Shown: in pieces, positions 53,747 through 64,000 of the stretch
How positions within the stretch are numbered: the first letter of the stretch is position 1
How the letters are laid out: each line of letters begins with the position of its first letter
Source of the DNA: Acanthacorydalis orientalis
Taxonomy: Eukaryota > Arthropoda > Insecta > Megaloptera > Corydalidae
DNA: 64,000 nucleotides
Assembly: GCA_034766995.1 (NCBI GenBank)
Contig: CM068318.1
Coordinates: 40,374,125-40,438,124, forward strand
Direction of reading: 5' to 3'
The notes under the pieces: model-generated
Databases searched by the model: none
Seen by the model: only the letters and a program-made list of their open reading frames with translations
What the model was told of the DNA's origin: nothing
Translations under genes and position numbers: made by a program

Positions 53747-54583
53747 TCGATTGACAGGAAAATAATTGCAATTGTTGTTTTCTCAATTCTAATCTTAATG
53801 TTTTCAATGAAAATGTCATTTCATCGTACTCATGTTAATATCATTTTGAAGTGTATTTTTCGGTCTGTATTTTAATTACATCGATTTTAGTTCTATTATT
53901 AATTTTGCTTCAAATTGGGTTATTGAATTAAGGATGGAAATGGGGTAAATAAGAGCAATTTTTTACCAGTTATAAGATACTTGTCCATGTAAAGAATTAG
54001 TTGAGATCTTCTAAACAATTTAATTGATTAGTGGAGGGAACAATAATAGCCTAAGTGTTATAAAATTTGACTTCTTAAATGGGAATTCTTCTTCCTCATC
54101 TTGGTTTTTTATAGAACTGATCTGTGAATTTTTCGGTCTTTATTTCAGTAACATCGATTTTAGTTTTAATATTAATTTTGTTTCAAATTGGGATATTGAA
54201 TTAAAGATGGAAAAGAAACTAATGAGAGTAATTTTTTTGTATGTGTTCAAAACGGGTGGTAAAGCAACATAAACTGCTCATAAACTAAACGATGCTTTTG
54301 GTGTGGGTACTGTTAAGGAACATACGGTGCAATGGTGGTTCCGAAAAAATTGTGCTGGGGACGAGAGCCTTGAAGATGAAGAATGTCGCGGGCGTCCTTT
54401 TTCAATTCATAACGACCTACTGAAGGTGTTAGTTTAATCAGAACCACGCACAACAATTCGAGAGCTTGCACTAAAGTTAGGCTTAGTCATCCAACAGTCA
54501 TCCATCACTTAAAACCACTTAAATTAAAAAATGTGTATTAATTTGAAGGTCATAAACTGCAATTATTTTTCTACCAACATAAT
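53747..54583 (+). mobile_element. Cecropia-type mariner deletion derivative, copy C5
   Basis: Ends ATTGACAGGAAAATAATTGC and reversed TATGTTGGTAGAAAAATAA. The interior keeps VFKTGGKAT, LNDAFGVGTVKEHTVQWWF, DESLEDEECRGRP, then HPTVIHHLKPLKLKNVY at the family deletion join. A duplication of about 270 bp is present: 53859-53960 and 54129-54232 both run from TTTTCGGTCT through ACATCGATTTTAGTTxTA to GATGGAAA and GAGxxATTTTT. This accounts for the 837-bp length. Confidence 0.8.
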
Positions 54584-54889
54584 AATATGGTTCTAGAGTA
54601 GTTGCATAAGAAATCAAACAGTTTCTTCGAGGATTGGATCCCGAAGCTCATTAACCTTTGAAATAAGTATTTAGAAAAGTGGATTGTGTACAGAAATGAC
54701 CTTAATAAACATCATATATGTAGAATAATAGCTTTTTAATTTTTAATTCTATTTTTTACTTTATGGCTATCCCTCGTATATCAATTCAATAAAAGAAGAA
54801 TATAAAAAGAATAAACGAAAGTAAAAACAAAATGTCAAATAATAAAAAGGAGCACGACAATAGTGGCAATTAAACAAGAAGGCCGGAGC

Positions 54890-55059
54890 CGTTATTCAAA
54901 GTCTGCAGACTTTCCAACTTGAACTGTTTCTCGACGACGAAAATAGGTCACCGTTTCGATTTCGTGTGACATAAGGACGTCGCCGACGCGATCATGAATG
55001 AAATCTATTCATTGCGACTGTTTGTATCGCCAGTCAGATAACCGTTCCGAGAGACACAA

Positions 55060-55090
<31 letters not shown>

Positions 55091-55320
55091 ACACGACGAA
55101 ACGGAAATGGAGACCTCAAAACAGTGCGATTATATTCGGTCGCTCACATCGTCTGCTCAGCGTGATGTTTCTGTACAACTCGTGTTCGTTGAACTTTTCG
55201 GTATCGGCGGCGATGTAATAATTGCGTTTATTGACGTTTTTCCGATCTGTGATGTATGTCAGTTCTCTACCTGTACAAGCGTTCGATTTGTTGTATATAT
55301 GTTTACATTTACCTGAATGT
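54890..55320. other. GC-richer patch upstream of Syt14
   Basis: Contains many CpG dinucleotides and a (CA)n run (55057-55086). On the minus strand it could hold a 5'UTR or first exon of Syt14, but no reading frame with the required phase-0 donor is convincing. Confidence 0.3.
55057..55086. repeat. (CA)n microsatellite
   Basis: About 14 CA units. Confidence 0.95.
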
Positions 55321-55494
55321 ATGATTAATTGAACGAAAAGAACAACACAGGCGATAATTCGTTATTTAAGATATATAATATATAGGCATTTCAGTAAATA
55401 GACAGAAATGCTATTCCAATCTATAATCTGATAGTGTAGATAAATTCATTTCATAAATTAATTCATTTTTTATTTCGCTATACACAATATGAAT

Positions 55495-55585
55495 TCTAGT
55501 TAGAAAGGTTGAATAAATCAATAATTATCGTTTTTGGTTGCTACCTGCGTATATTTCGATGACGATTCCATCATGTGACAAGAAA
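55495..55585. mobile_element. Fold-back MITE, partial copy beside a mariner
   Basis: GGTTGAATAAATCAATAATT, TTTTTGGTTGCTACC, GCGTATATTTCGATGACGAT, CATCATG: one inner-plus-outer arm. A mariner begins within about 10 bases. Confidence 0.55.
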
Positions 55586-55592
55586 AATTGTA

Positions 55593-56410
55593 CGAGGATC
55601 GTTTGATAAATAAAGTAAAAAGACAAGTTAAACTCCGCTTTTTGGAAAAAAACTATTTTACTTCTTAACATAGTCTCCATTGTGGGCTATACACTTAGTA
55701 AAACCCGCATTGATGGCGGCGATGCTATCTTCATTCGACGAGAATTTCTTCTCACCGAGCCACATTTTCTAGTTTAGGTAAAGAAAGGAGCCGCATGGGA
55801 CCAATTTCCATGAATACGGTGGATGAGGAATCAATTCGAAGACTAATTCGTGCAATTTTGCTATTGCGAAAATCGATTTGTGAGACGGTGGATTGTCCTG
55901 TTGAAAGAGCACTTTTTTGTGTGTCAATCGTGACCGATTTTGTTTCAACTCTTCTTTTAAACGGTCCAATAATGTTGAATAATAGAATCCTGTTATCGTT
56001 TTTCCTTTCGTTAAGTAGTCGATCAGGATGATTCCTTGGGAATCACAAAAAACAGTAGCCATCTCTTTCCCAGCCGACGAAACGGTCTTCGTCTTCTTCG
56101 GTGCACTTTCACCAGTCGTTGTCCGCTGCTTTGATTGCTACTTCGACTCAGGTTTGTGGTGGTAGATCCATGTTTCGTTCCCGGCGACGAATCGACGAAA
56201 AAAGGCCTGCTCGTTTTTTTTTTTCATTTTTACGACAGTGATACAAGGCTCGTTTCAAACATCTGTAGAACGTGAACAACGCTTCGCTTCTGGCTGAAAT
56301 ATCGCCTATGCCAGTTTGAAAAGTGACTCTTGATACCGCCGCGACGTTACCAAATTAATAGTGGCACTATATCATTGAAATTTACCAAACTTATCAAACG
56401 ACCCTCGTAT
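55593..56410 (-). mobile_element. Internally deleted mariner with intact ends
   Basis: Flanked by TA (55591-55592 and after the right end). Ends CGAGGATCGTTTGATAAATA and reversed CGAGGGTCGTTTGATAAGTT. The minus-strand frame 56062-55769 reads MATVFCDSQGIILIDYLTKG, VLFQQDNPPSHKS (second catalytic Asp) and LIPHPPYSWKLVPC, where the third catalytic Asp (SPDLAPCD) is lost. Upstream minus-strand words (DETWIYHHKPE-type near 56160) persist, but the N-terminal half is deleted. About 818 bp. Related to the mariner at 24.67-25.73 kb. Confidence 0.82.
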
Positions 56411-56814
56411 ATTTCTATATTCATTTCAGCCACTTATTATGAGGTGAAATAAAACATTTAACCTAATGGAACTGAAATGATGTCTCCTATGTTCGTAAAT
56501 TTTTCCTGACCTCTTTTTGAGATCTTTATCCGCTTGAAAGAATAGATTTTTTTAACAGCATATTAATGACATCCATACAGGAATACTGATATAAAAGTAC
56601 GTTTTTAATGTGCAATTTAAACAGAGATTTAATCTTTTACTTCACACAATATGAAAGAGTGTTCGATAATAGCCTGTTTACTGAGAGTTCTGTGACAAAT
56701 GGCTATTTTAAACAATTGTCAAATGAGTACAAAATGGTAGAAATAGCATCACATCTTACTGTTTTCTAGCGACTTATTTTAGGTCCAACGACACTCGTAC
56801 CTTGCTGCTCTCAT

Positions 56815-56950
56815 TATGCATTGCCATCGAAATGCACATTTGTAAAGCAGGAATTAAAAATGACGAATATTGATTTTTTAAACATTTTTTTACTAGAACT
56901 TTTTTATGACACGTGCGATAAAAAAAGAATTCAGGTGGAAATGCGCATTC
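56815..56950. mobile_element. Fold-back MITE, partial copy
   Basis: GCCATCGAAATGCACATTTG, GAATTAAAAATGACGAATA, TTTTTAAACATTTTTTTAC, TATGACACGTGCGATAAAAA: one arm. Confidence 0.5.
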
Positions 56951-57149
56951 TTATGTTTCAAATTTCAATCATTTATTATTATAGGTTATGATCCATATTT
57001 CGTGTGACTGATTGTAAACGAGAACCTGACCGAAAATACGTGCCTCTATATATTTTTTCAACAAATTTAGTATAACCGGTGCTTCGAATAGATGGTACAT
57101 GGTTTAGGTAACGAAGGGTACATAGTCGATGACACGAGTTATCAAAACA

Positions 57150-57960
57150 TTACTTTTTATACGCTCCGATAGAAGCATGTGACGGCGGAGTCGATTCTGT
57201 TTCGATGTAAAAGAAAAAAAAACAGTCGTATAAATTTATGAGAATCGAAATTGCGTTCGTCTAACGAATTCGAACAAGCAATCTTCGAATGAATAGAGGC
57301 GAACACGTCGATACGGGAATGAACGGCGTCGACATATAAACAGTAATGTTTCTAATCTGTGCACGCACTTCATTTTGTCAAAAAGTAATCTGAAATGGAC
57401 TCCTCCACAATCAAACACGCACGTATACTACTACTGCAACAACACACGCCGGGATATATCAAATATTCCGGCAGCATATCGACAACAACGAGCCCTACAG
57501 CACGGCCCAGAGAAAATTTCCCATCCCTTAACATGTGTGTGCGTGCGTGCGCGCGTGTGTGTGTGCGCGTGTGTTTATATAGGGCACGTGCTGCGACGCG
57601 TATACCAACCATAGAGGTCTCTGTATTAGCGTCTCGACGCTACCTCTCCTTCTCGTCACGGTCTGTGTCGACTAGCAACCGAAGTGTAGAGAAAACGGGG
57701 CGCCGGGAGTGGAACGCGTCGGGACAGCAGAACGACGGACGCTAGAACTCGCGACGGGAACGACTCATTTTACGTGGGCGGGGGGTGACCGCGTGGCTAG
57801 AAACATCTGACTGTTGTGTGCCGCTATATCGAACCGGGTGAATCCAGCAAGTGGCCGTCGTCTATAGCAGCCGTATATTTCTCGTGTCGTCTGTGCGTCT
57901 GAACGTCGGCCACACACACACACACCGCTTTTCGGATGTTTCTGTTGACGAGCGTGCATT
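57150..57960. promoter_or_regulatory. CpG-rich island, candidate Syt14 promoter/5' region
   Basis: The densest CpG stretch in the window: many CG dinucleotides, a GGGCGGGGGGTGACC GC-box-like run near 57778, a CACGTG E-box near 57585, and on the minus strand CTATATAAAC (57573-57581), a good TATA box. Minus-strand transcription from here would run toward Syt14. No start codon could be tied to the next exon. Open frames here on both strands may just reflect fewer AT-rich stops. Confidence 0.4.
57536..57575. repeat. Alternating (GT)/(GC) tract
   Basis: About 40 bp of alternating purine-pyrimidine GTGCGTGCG-type sequence, a potential Z-DNA-forming tract, directly next to a minus-strand TATA box. 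Confidence 0.85.
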
Positions 57961-58446
57961 TATTTTTGTCCTAGTATCAAGATTAATAAAAACGATTTAA
58001 TAAAAGAAACACTTCTCGAATATTTGGTCGGCACCGTCTGGTTTTACGAGAACGGACGACTCTGGCACCTGTTTGTATTATTATTTATTACACTTTCAGG
58101 TCTTCGCAGACGAGCATAAAAATCAGTAAATACCGTATAAGTTATTTGAAAAGTTTGTTCGGATACCGACAATGTTACGATAATGTCGACGATAAAAAAT
58201 ATACGCAGTTTATGCTTTCAATCAAATCGCATGCTATGTTTAAAACGAAAATACACGGTTGATATATCAACGATCTGCAAAGATTGACTTTTTGCACACA
58301 ACGCATCTAATTCTCAAAATGGGTTTGTCTTACATACACTTACAGTTACTTAGTAATGGGCGATTTATCGATTTCGAAAAAATTAATTGATATATATATA
58401 TATATTCAAGAGCGTTTAATAAGTGATGTTGTAACATTACGATTAA

Positions 58447-59104
58447 CCGTTTGGAGTCGGACGTGGATCTATGAATCCATTGGTGTTTTCCAAAGAAACT
58501 ATAGGCGCAGAACGCTATATTTTGGATGATATATTTAAAGATTACTAGTTTCTTTCTAATGAGACTAAATTAATAACTCTTTCTTTCGTTGGAAAAAAAT
58601 TACGGCCGTCCAAAAATCAGAAAAATCACGGTTCTTTTATTTGAAAACTTACAAAAATTGTACACTTGAGTATTGGATTGAGTCATATTTTTTTCTAAAA
58701 GTTCATCATTGGAAGGAAGCGTATAAAAAATTTCGAGATTCTACGTCCAAGTACAAGATGTGACCGATGTGAAACCGTTTTGTGCACACTTGATTGTTTC
58801 AAAATTTTTCACACTCAACAGCAGTGTTATTTCTGTAAATTTTCAATTGTAATCAATTTTTCCGCTTACAATTACATGTTTCCAATCAAGAGATTTATGT
58901 TTCTCCGAATATTATGAACGATTTTCCACGATATATCGGGTAGATGTGAAATTTCTAATGGCTGATCTGAATTAACATATTTATTCTTGTAACTGACATA
59001 TTTACAATTTTTATTTTGTTTATAATAAAAAAAAATATACAATTAATCGAAAAATATTTGTTAAAAAATGTTAGCGCCCTTTCCCTCCCTCCAGCTTCAA
59101 AGGG
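58447..59104 (+). mobile_element. piggyBac-type element remnant with TTAA flanks
   Basis: Flanked by TTAA (58443-58446, 59105-59108), with inverted ends CCGTTTGGAGTCGG and, reversed, CCCTTTGAAGCTGG. Inside, near 58746-58830 on the plus strand, is the Cys-rich C-terminal domain: RPSTRCDRCETVLCTLDCFK, IFH. The catalytic part is lost. 658 bp. Confidence 0.78.
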
Positions 59105-59314
59105 TTAATAGATACTGTTTGAAAACTAATAAAAATAGAGTCTGGCGGAAGAACAATCACAATTTTATTCGATATCTTATGACTTTATAGACCAAAAGCT
59201 TATTTTTAGGTTTTTTATTATTAACTCTTATTGATCGGCATCTGATTTCTCTGGCTAGGAGACCGGGAACCTGTTAATCGTTTTTTTTTTGCTGTCAGTG
59301 GTTGCTATCAGAGG

Positions 59315-60394
59315 AAGTAAATAAGAGCAATTTTTTGTATGAGTTCAAAACGAGTGGTAAAGCAGCAGAAACTGCTCTTAAACTAAACGATGCTTTTAGT
59401 GTGAACAATGTTAAAGAACGTACAGTGCAATAGTGATTACAAAAAATTCCTACTGGCAACGAGAGCCTTGAGGATGAAAAAGGTCGCGGGCGCGCTTCTT
59501 CAGTTCATAACGACCAACTGAAGGTGTTAGTTGATTCAGAACTACGCACAACAATTCGAGAGCTTGCACAAAAATCAGGCGTTTGTCATCCAACAGTCAT
59601 GGAGCACTTGAAACAGCTAGAAAGACCGAAAAAACTTGACAAATGGGTGCCACACGAACGGAACGAAAACCAAAAAAATCGCCGAAGTTTGTTCTGCGCT
59701 TCTTTTATACGACAGAAACTATCCATTTCTCGATGGTATTGTAATGTGCGACGAACAGTGGATCCTTGACGACAACAAAAATCGATCCGTACAATGGCTG
59801 AACGAAACTGAACCCACAAGATATTTCGCGAAACCGAAATTACATCAAAAAAAATTATGATGAATGTTTGATTGTTTGCACTCGGTATAATCCACTACAA
59901 TTTTTTGAATCCTGGCGAAAAACATTACAGCTAGGAGTTATTATCGAGAAATCGTCAAAATGCACCAAGAATTGTGATGTTTGTTCCACGCACTGGTCAA
60001 TCGAAAAGGTATAATCTTGCTGCAGGACAATGCACGATCAGATGTCGCACGATTGACCCTCCATAAGTTGAATTAATTGGGTTATGAAACATTGCCTCAT
60101 CGATCATACCCACCAGACTTCTCGCCAACAGATTACCACTTGTTAAAGAATTTCAACAATTTCTTACAGGATAAGCTCTTCAACAACCAAGCTGATACCG
60201 AAAGTGCATTTCAAGATTTTATCAAATCCAGAAATTTGGAGTTTTACATCATCGAAATAAATAAATTTGCAGTTAATTGACCAAAATGTGTGGATACTAA
60301 TGGTGTTTATTTCGATTAATAAAGGTAATTATTAGCTAAAAAATGTATATGAATTTGAAGGTCATAAACCGCAATTATTTTTCTATCAACCACA
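59315..60394 (+). pseudogene. Cecropia/Hsmar1-type mariner, near full-length but broken (C6)
   Basis: Contains the whole transposase in pieces: YEFKTSGKAAETALKLNDAF, NDQLKVLVDSELRTTIRELA, CHPTVMEHLKQLERPKKLDK, WVPHERNENQKNRR, then CDEQWILDDNKNRSVQWLNE (first Asp), FAKPKLHQKKL, GIIHYNFLNPGEK, LLQDNARSDVARLTLHKLN (second Asp), YETLPHRSYPPDFSPTDYH (third Asp, 34 residues on), FNNFLQDKLFNNQADTESAF, and CVDTNGVYFD at the end. Frameshifts and stops break it at several places. The right end is TTGATAGAAAAATAATTGCG reversed; the left end is not recognisable. It is the longest relative of copies C1-C5 and keeps the catalytic section they lack. Confidence 0.88.
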
Positions 60395-60396
60395 TA

Positions 60397-60398
60397 TA

Positions 60399-60432
<34 letters not shown>

Positions 60433-60437
60433 TATGT
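60397..60437. repeat. (AT)n microsatellite abutting mariner C6
   Basis: Interrupted TA run starting directly at the mariner right end. Confidence 0.92.
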
Positions 60438-60559
60438 ATATATTCTGTTTGTGTAGAATTATTCCAAATGTATAATTTTCTATAAATATGTATCGATTCA
60501 TTGACATGTAACCCGTCGAAATATATAAAATAATCGTCGCCTTAATAATATAAGAATGA

Positions 60560-60800
60560 CAGTAGCATCCGTTACGTTCGGCGAGGATAAAAAAATTACT
60601 ATTCAAGGAACGTCACGTCGTTATACGGCCGCGGGTAATTCGTTCATGACGTTGGTCGTTCACAACGACGCCGTTACGTCGTTTGTCATCGCACCGCGAC
60701 GGCCGTACACTGGCAGCCCCTCCGTCTCTTAAGACCGACCGCCGGCGCGTATGAATACTGCATTGTGTTGTTCTGTTCTTCGTGGAAAACTAACCGATGA
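60560..60800. promoter_or_regulatory. CpG-rich patch, candidate promoter or first exon
   Basis: Abrupt rise in CpG density (CGGCCGCGGG, GACCGACCGCCGGCGCG) in AT-rich DNA. On either strand short ATG frames exist, but none can be tied to a gene. It may be a first exon of Syt14 (minus) or of a gene to the right. Confidence 0.3.
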
Positions 60801-60877
60801 CCTAATATATATTCGCTCCGTTTTGAGTCATGCGTTTTTCTTAGGAAACCGAAAAACTCATTTTTCATACATGCATG

Positions 60878-60879
<2 letters not shown>

Positions 60880-60931
<52 letters not shown>

Positions 60932-60948
60932 TGTGTGTGTGTGTGTGC
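60880..60948. repeat. (AT)n followed by (GT)n
   Basis: TA run of about 50 bp, then GTGTGTGTGTGTGTGTG. Confidence 0.95.
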
Positions 60949-61323
60949 TTTAGAGTAAACATGTTTTGACATATTGGCATTATAGAGAATTTTAAATGAC
61001 ATCATCAGATATGTTCTATTTTCATAGACATGATTATAGTTTAACAGTTCAAAGAATAAGAACAATAATACTTAAAATATTAAGGTTATAAAACGTACTT
61101 TAAAATACAGAATGGTTCACTGTCGAGATTATGACTGGATTCTTGAAATTTCGTCGCTATAAGCATAAGTTTTTCTCCGTCTCGTGTTTAAGAATGATTT
61201 GTTGTGAATCATATAGGAAGCGTCCAACTATTCTGAGAGAGCCAACAAAAAATCAGTCTGCAATGTGCAATCAAGACAAATACTTTACTTCTTCAAGTGT
61301 TTATGAATTTCATCGTTATATCA

Positions 61324-61394
<71 letters not shown>

Positions 61395-61407
61395 CATATA
61401 TATATAC

Positions 61408-61496
<89 letters not shown>

Positions 61497-61525
61497 CATG
61501 TACATATATATATATATACATATAC

Positions 61526-61582
<57 letters not shown>
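61324..61582. repeat. Long compound (AT)n array, about 259 bp
   Basis: Longest repeat in the window: TA runs regularly interrupted by CATA or ACAT steps. Its Ile/Tyr translations of 100-150 codons are artefacts. Confidence 0.96.
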
Positions 61583-61585
<3 letters not shown>

Positions 61586-62010
61586 CAGGTGTAAAAAAAT
61601 TAATTTAATGAAATGTTTATCTAAAAAGAATAAAATAAAAGAAACACAAAAATTCATATACATTATTATAAATGTAACAATCTTTTCACAAAATATGAAA
61701 TATATGCGCTTTATGTTACAAAAAAAAGCGAAGGATAGATGAAATAGTATCAAAAATACAACAAATTAATGAAAAATTGCAACAGTGTTCTTTCACTTAT
61801 TCTTAAACTATATATAAAGTTTGAAATTGATTCTCTGTACCGGTTAGGTTACAAGAAGAATTTTTATTTCAATTTTAAGAATTTCTACAGACACTTTTAC
61901 CATTTTGCGTGCCAAGTGAATTTTTTAAAAGAAATCCACGAAAATGAAATACAATAATTGTACTTCGGATAACATTGGTCTAAAAAAAAGATATCAGTTT
62001 TAGCGTTTTA
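61583..62010. other. AT-rich sequence, nothing recognised
   Basis: No coding exon or repeat identified between the long AT array and the SINE-like copy. Confidence 0.6.
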
Positions 62011-62200
62011 TAGGTTGGTTATTGGGGTCTTAGAGCGCTTGAACAGCTGAGATCATTAGCACTCGAACACAAATTATAATTAAAAAACACACCCCGTTTG
62101 CGCACTTGCGTTCGAATCACCCCTTAATTAGAAACGCTGAAGTATGAGCGCCAAACGCTTTAAAATCGTCGATTAAAACAATATTTCTCGGAAGCGTTTT
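62011..62200. mobile_element. Candidate tRNA-derived SINE, copy 2
   Basis: Matches 25349-25545 along its length: GGTTGGTTATTGGGGTCTTA, CAGCTGAGATCATTAGC (A-box-like), ACACACCCCGTTTGCGCACT, GCGTTCGAATCACCCC (B-box-like), GAGCGCCAAACGCTTTAAAA, GATTAAAACAATATTTCTC. No poly(A) tail or target duplication was defined. Confidence 0.55.
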
Positions 62201-63180
62201 ACAGATATTTTATGTGATATAATTAAGTTTATAAGTGTCGCACATATGTGAACGATGTCCTTAACCGCGTAAAATCACAAAAAATTATACTAACGGAAAA
62301 AGAGAGAAATGTAATTTATGTTACTGTTTAATGAAAAAGAACGAAGAAAGAATTGTCGTTAGGAATAGAGAAAAAATGGTATACATATTTTGAAGTGTCT
62401 CAAGGCATCTGATATTGCCTAGAATGTTTTACAAAACACCACAATCAGTTTAAAACTACAATCTATAATAATATATTATAATACTAACAATAATAAAGAA
62501 TGAATAAGTTTCTTGTTTCAAAAAGTTTTGATTTTTATTTATTCACATCTTTGCTTCGAATTCAATTAAGGAGGAATTAACACACTTTTCACTAATCAAC
62601 ACTTTTCAGACTACAATTTTTGAATAATTTATTAATTAGTACTATTAATGTAATTCATAGAAATATGATGTCCTCTGTTATATATAAACCACCATCGTAC
62701 ATACATGAACGAAGTAGTATGTTCATAATAATTCAGTGTCGTACACAAACATACAGTGTAGCCCATAAAGTGTAATTAGAAAATCTTACAGTATCGAATA
62801 TAATAACAAAGAATATTTATGTAAAAATTTAGAACTGGTTACAATTTTTTTCTGTGTAATATATCGACAGAATAAAGTTTATATAGAATATCATTAACAT
62901 TCCCTGTACTATTATAGAGAAATTAATTATAATGATTCAAATTTCACTCATTCTGTTGATTTTCGTCCTTTCGGATCAGCTAAATGTATGTACTCCAGTG
63001 CTAGGTTCGGCACGAGTGCCATTTTCAGGTAGAAATTGAAGATTGTTCGAATGTTTTTCAATGTCTACATATGAATGGGTGTCGTGCAGAAACTACAAAT
63101 AGACACTTAGATTGATCTAAAAGGACAAAGATCAACAGGAAAACGTATTGATGAGATCACAAATATAAAAATATATAACT
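62201..63180. other. AT-rich sequence, nothing recognised
   Basis: No gene, transposase or clear repeat seen. A slightly GC-richer patch around 62980-63050 was not classified. Confidence 0.55.
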
Positions 63181-63625
63181 ACTACTATATGACTCGTGGT
63201 TAAAATAGGGTAGTGCATGCGTACCACACGACTTCGACTCCAGCTAACGTCGCATAGCCTCTCTTACACAATTCCGACTCTCACCTTCAAGTGGTTAACC
63301 CTAGTAACCTAAGGGATTTCACTAAAGATCGGGTAATCCCGATGACGAGAGGGGTCAGATCTAGCGTAAGTGGGAGAATAGTTCTCTGAAAAGGAGGTTG
63401 GGCGTGGGACTAACAACCCCATCTCGTTAAACAACAAACATTACGAAACTATAAAATAAACATCGGACACAAACCACCGCAATGCAGTGGAACTGTTGGG
63501 AGTAAGGAACTGGAAAAGGACTGCCAGGCAGAAAGATGTCTGGAGACAGAACACTGAGGAGTCAAAGACTCGATTTGGGCTCCAGCGCCAACAAAGAAGA
63601 AGTATATAACCCGTGAAAATTCACA
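63180..63625 (+). mobile_element. Probable LINE-derived fragment (leader joined to C-terminal tail)
   Basis: Balanced composition in AT-rich DNA. A plus-strand frame near 63505-63600 reads NWKRTARQKDVWRQNTEESK, then TRFGLQRQQRRS, resembling the very C-terminal tail of RTE-like LINE proteins (W-R---EAKTRFGL-RRRR). Upstream GGGCGTGGGACTAACAACCC is like a leader of the same LINE type. If so, the body has been deleted, giving a short non-autonomous unit. The family call is from memory. Confidence 0.4.
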
Positions 63626-63781
63626 GGAAAATAGAAAGAAACATATAAAGAAAAAAACTGTTTATTGTTTTTTACAACATAATCTATTTAAACATAAAAA
63701 TAACTAGAAATGAATCTTAATGAATTAAACTTGAAACCTATAAGCTGATAAAGCAAAAATTTCTCTTTACCATCGATACTC

Positions 63782-63808
63782 GTCACTTTGTCCGCAGGAC
63801 AAAGTGAC
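63782..63808. repeat. Perfect 12-bp hairpin
   Basis: GTCACTTTGTCC, loop GCA, GGACAAAGTGAC. Perfect inverted repeat with a 3-base loop in otherwise featureless DNA. Confidence 0.9.
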
Positions 63809-64000
63809 AAGAAATGTGGGTCTTTATTATTTTAAAAAAATAATTAGAAGTTTGGCTTGTTTTACAGTTTGTGAACTGGTAGCCTGTGAAAATGTACTTA
63901 CATCAAAAATATATTTTAAACAAATAATTACAGATTTATGTATTAAAGAAATATAAAATGGTTTCCTTTGAGGTCGCATTTAAGTGTTGAGAATAAGTGG

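Noticed and set aside
54950..55010. Minus-strand ATG frames (MIASATSLCHTK and similar) as first Syt14 exon
   Set aside because: The phase at available donors does not match the next exon, and the frames are short.
57236..57418. Minus-strand 60-codon frame as the Syt14 initiator exon
   Set aside because: The only phase-0 donor in it (TTC|GTTAGA) is weak and there is no similarity to known Syt14 N termini. Kept only as a possibility in the promoter finding.
57395..57745. 116-codon plus-strand frame in the CpG-rich island
   Set aside because: No recognisable domain. It runs through a GT/GC tract, and long frames are expected where stop codons are rare because of GC content.

Overview
This is AT-rich animal nuclear DNA, most likely from an insect. 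Genes are split by GT-AG introns. The three recognisable protein genes (Rtf1, BPNT1, Syt14) are animal genes, and the space between exons is filled with (AT)n microsatellites and decayed DNA transposons (mariner, Tc1, piggyBac, hAT), with a few LINE/SINE pieces. The order is not settled by the sequence. No operons, CRISPR arrays, tRNA or rRNA genes were seen, and no obvious new defence or biosynthetic system. The novelty is in the repeats.

Layout. At 1-2.3 kb (minus strand) lie the first four coding exons of Rtf1, a Paf1-complex subunit; the rest of the gene, including the Plus3 domain, lies off the left edge. At 7.57-9.64 kb (minus) is a complete, apparently intact BPNT1 gene (3'(2'),5'-bisphosphate nucleotidase, 305 residues, 4 coding exons plus a probable 5'UTR exon). 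From 9.7 to 23.8 kb no gene was found: this stretch holds long (AT)n arrays, a cryptic tandem array of about 180-bp period (19.3-21.6 kb), a possible piggyBac-type MITE and dispersed repeats. From 23.85 to at least 51.5 kb (minus) lies Syt14, a Ca2+-independent double-C2 synaptotagmin. Ten coding exons join in consistent phase into 623 codons with a transmembrane segment, C2A and C2B; the initiator exon was not found. CpG-rich patches at 57.2-57.96 kb and 60.56-60.8 kb are candidate promoters.

The Syt14 introns and upstream region (24-60 kb) are a transposon graveyard. They hold a cecropia/Hsmar1-like mariner with six copies, five of which share one internal deletion that keeps only the N-terminal DNA-binding part; at least three other mariner lineages; Tc1-like relics; piggyBac relics with TTAA ends; two hAT elements with 8-bp target duplications; an RTE-like LINE relic; a probable tRNA-derived SINE in two copies; and a fold-back MITE family with about a dozen partial or complete copies. 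At 24.5-25.9 kb these appear nested: a SINE in a mariner in a MITE in a Syt14 intron.

The three genes are unrelated in pathway (transcription elongation/chromatin, PAP and sulfate/phosphoinositide-type phosphatase, membrane trafficking). They share only strand and neighbourhood.
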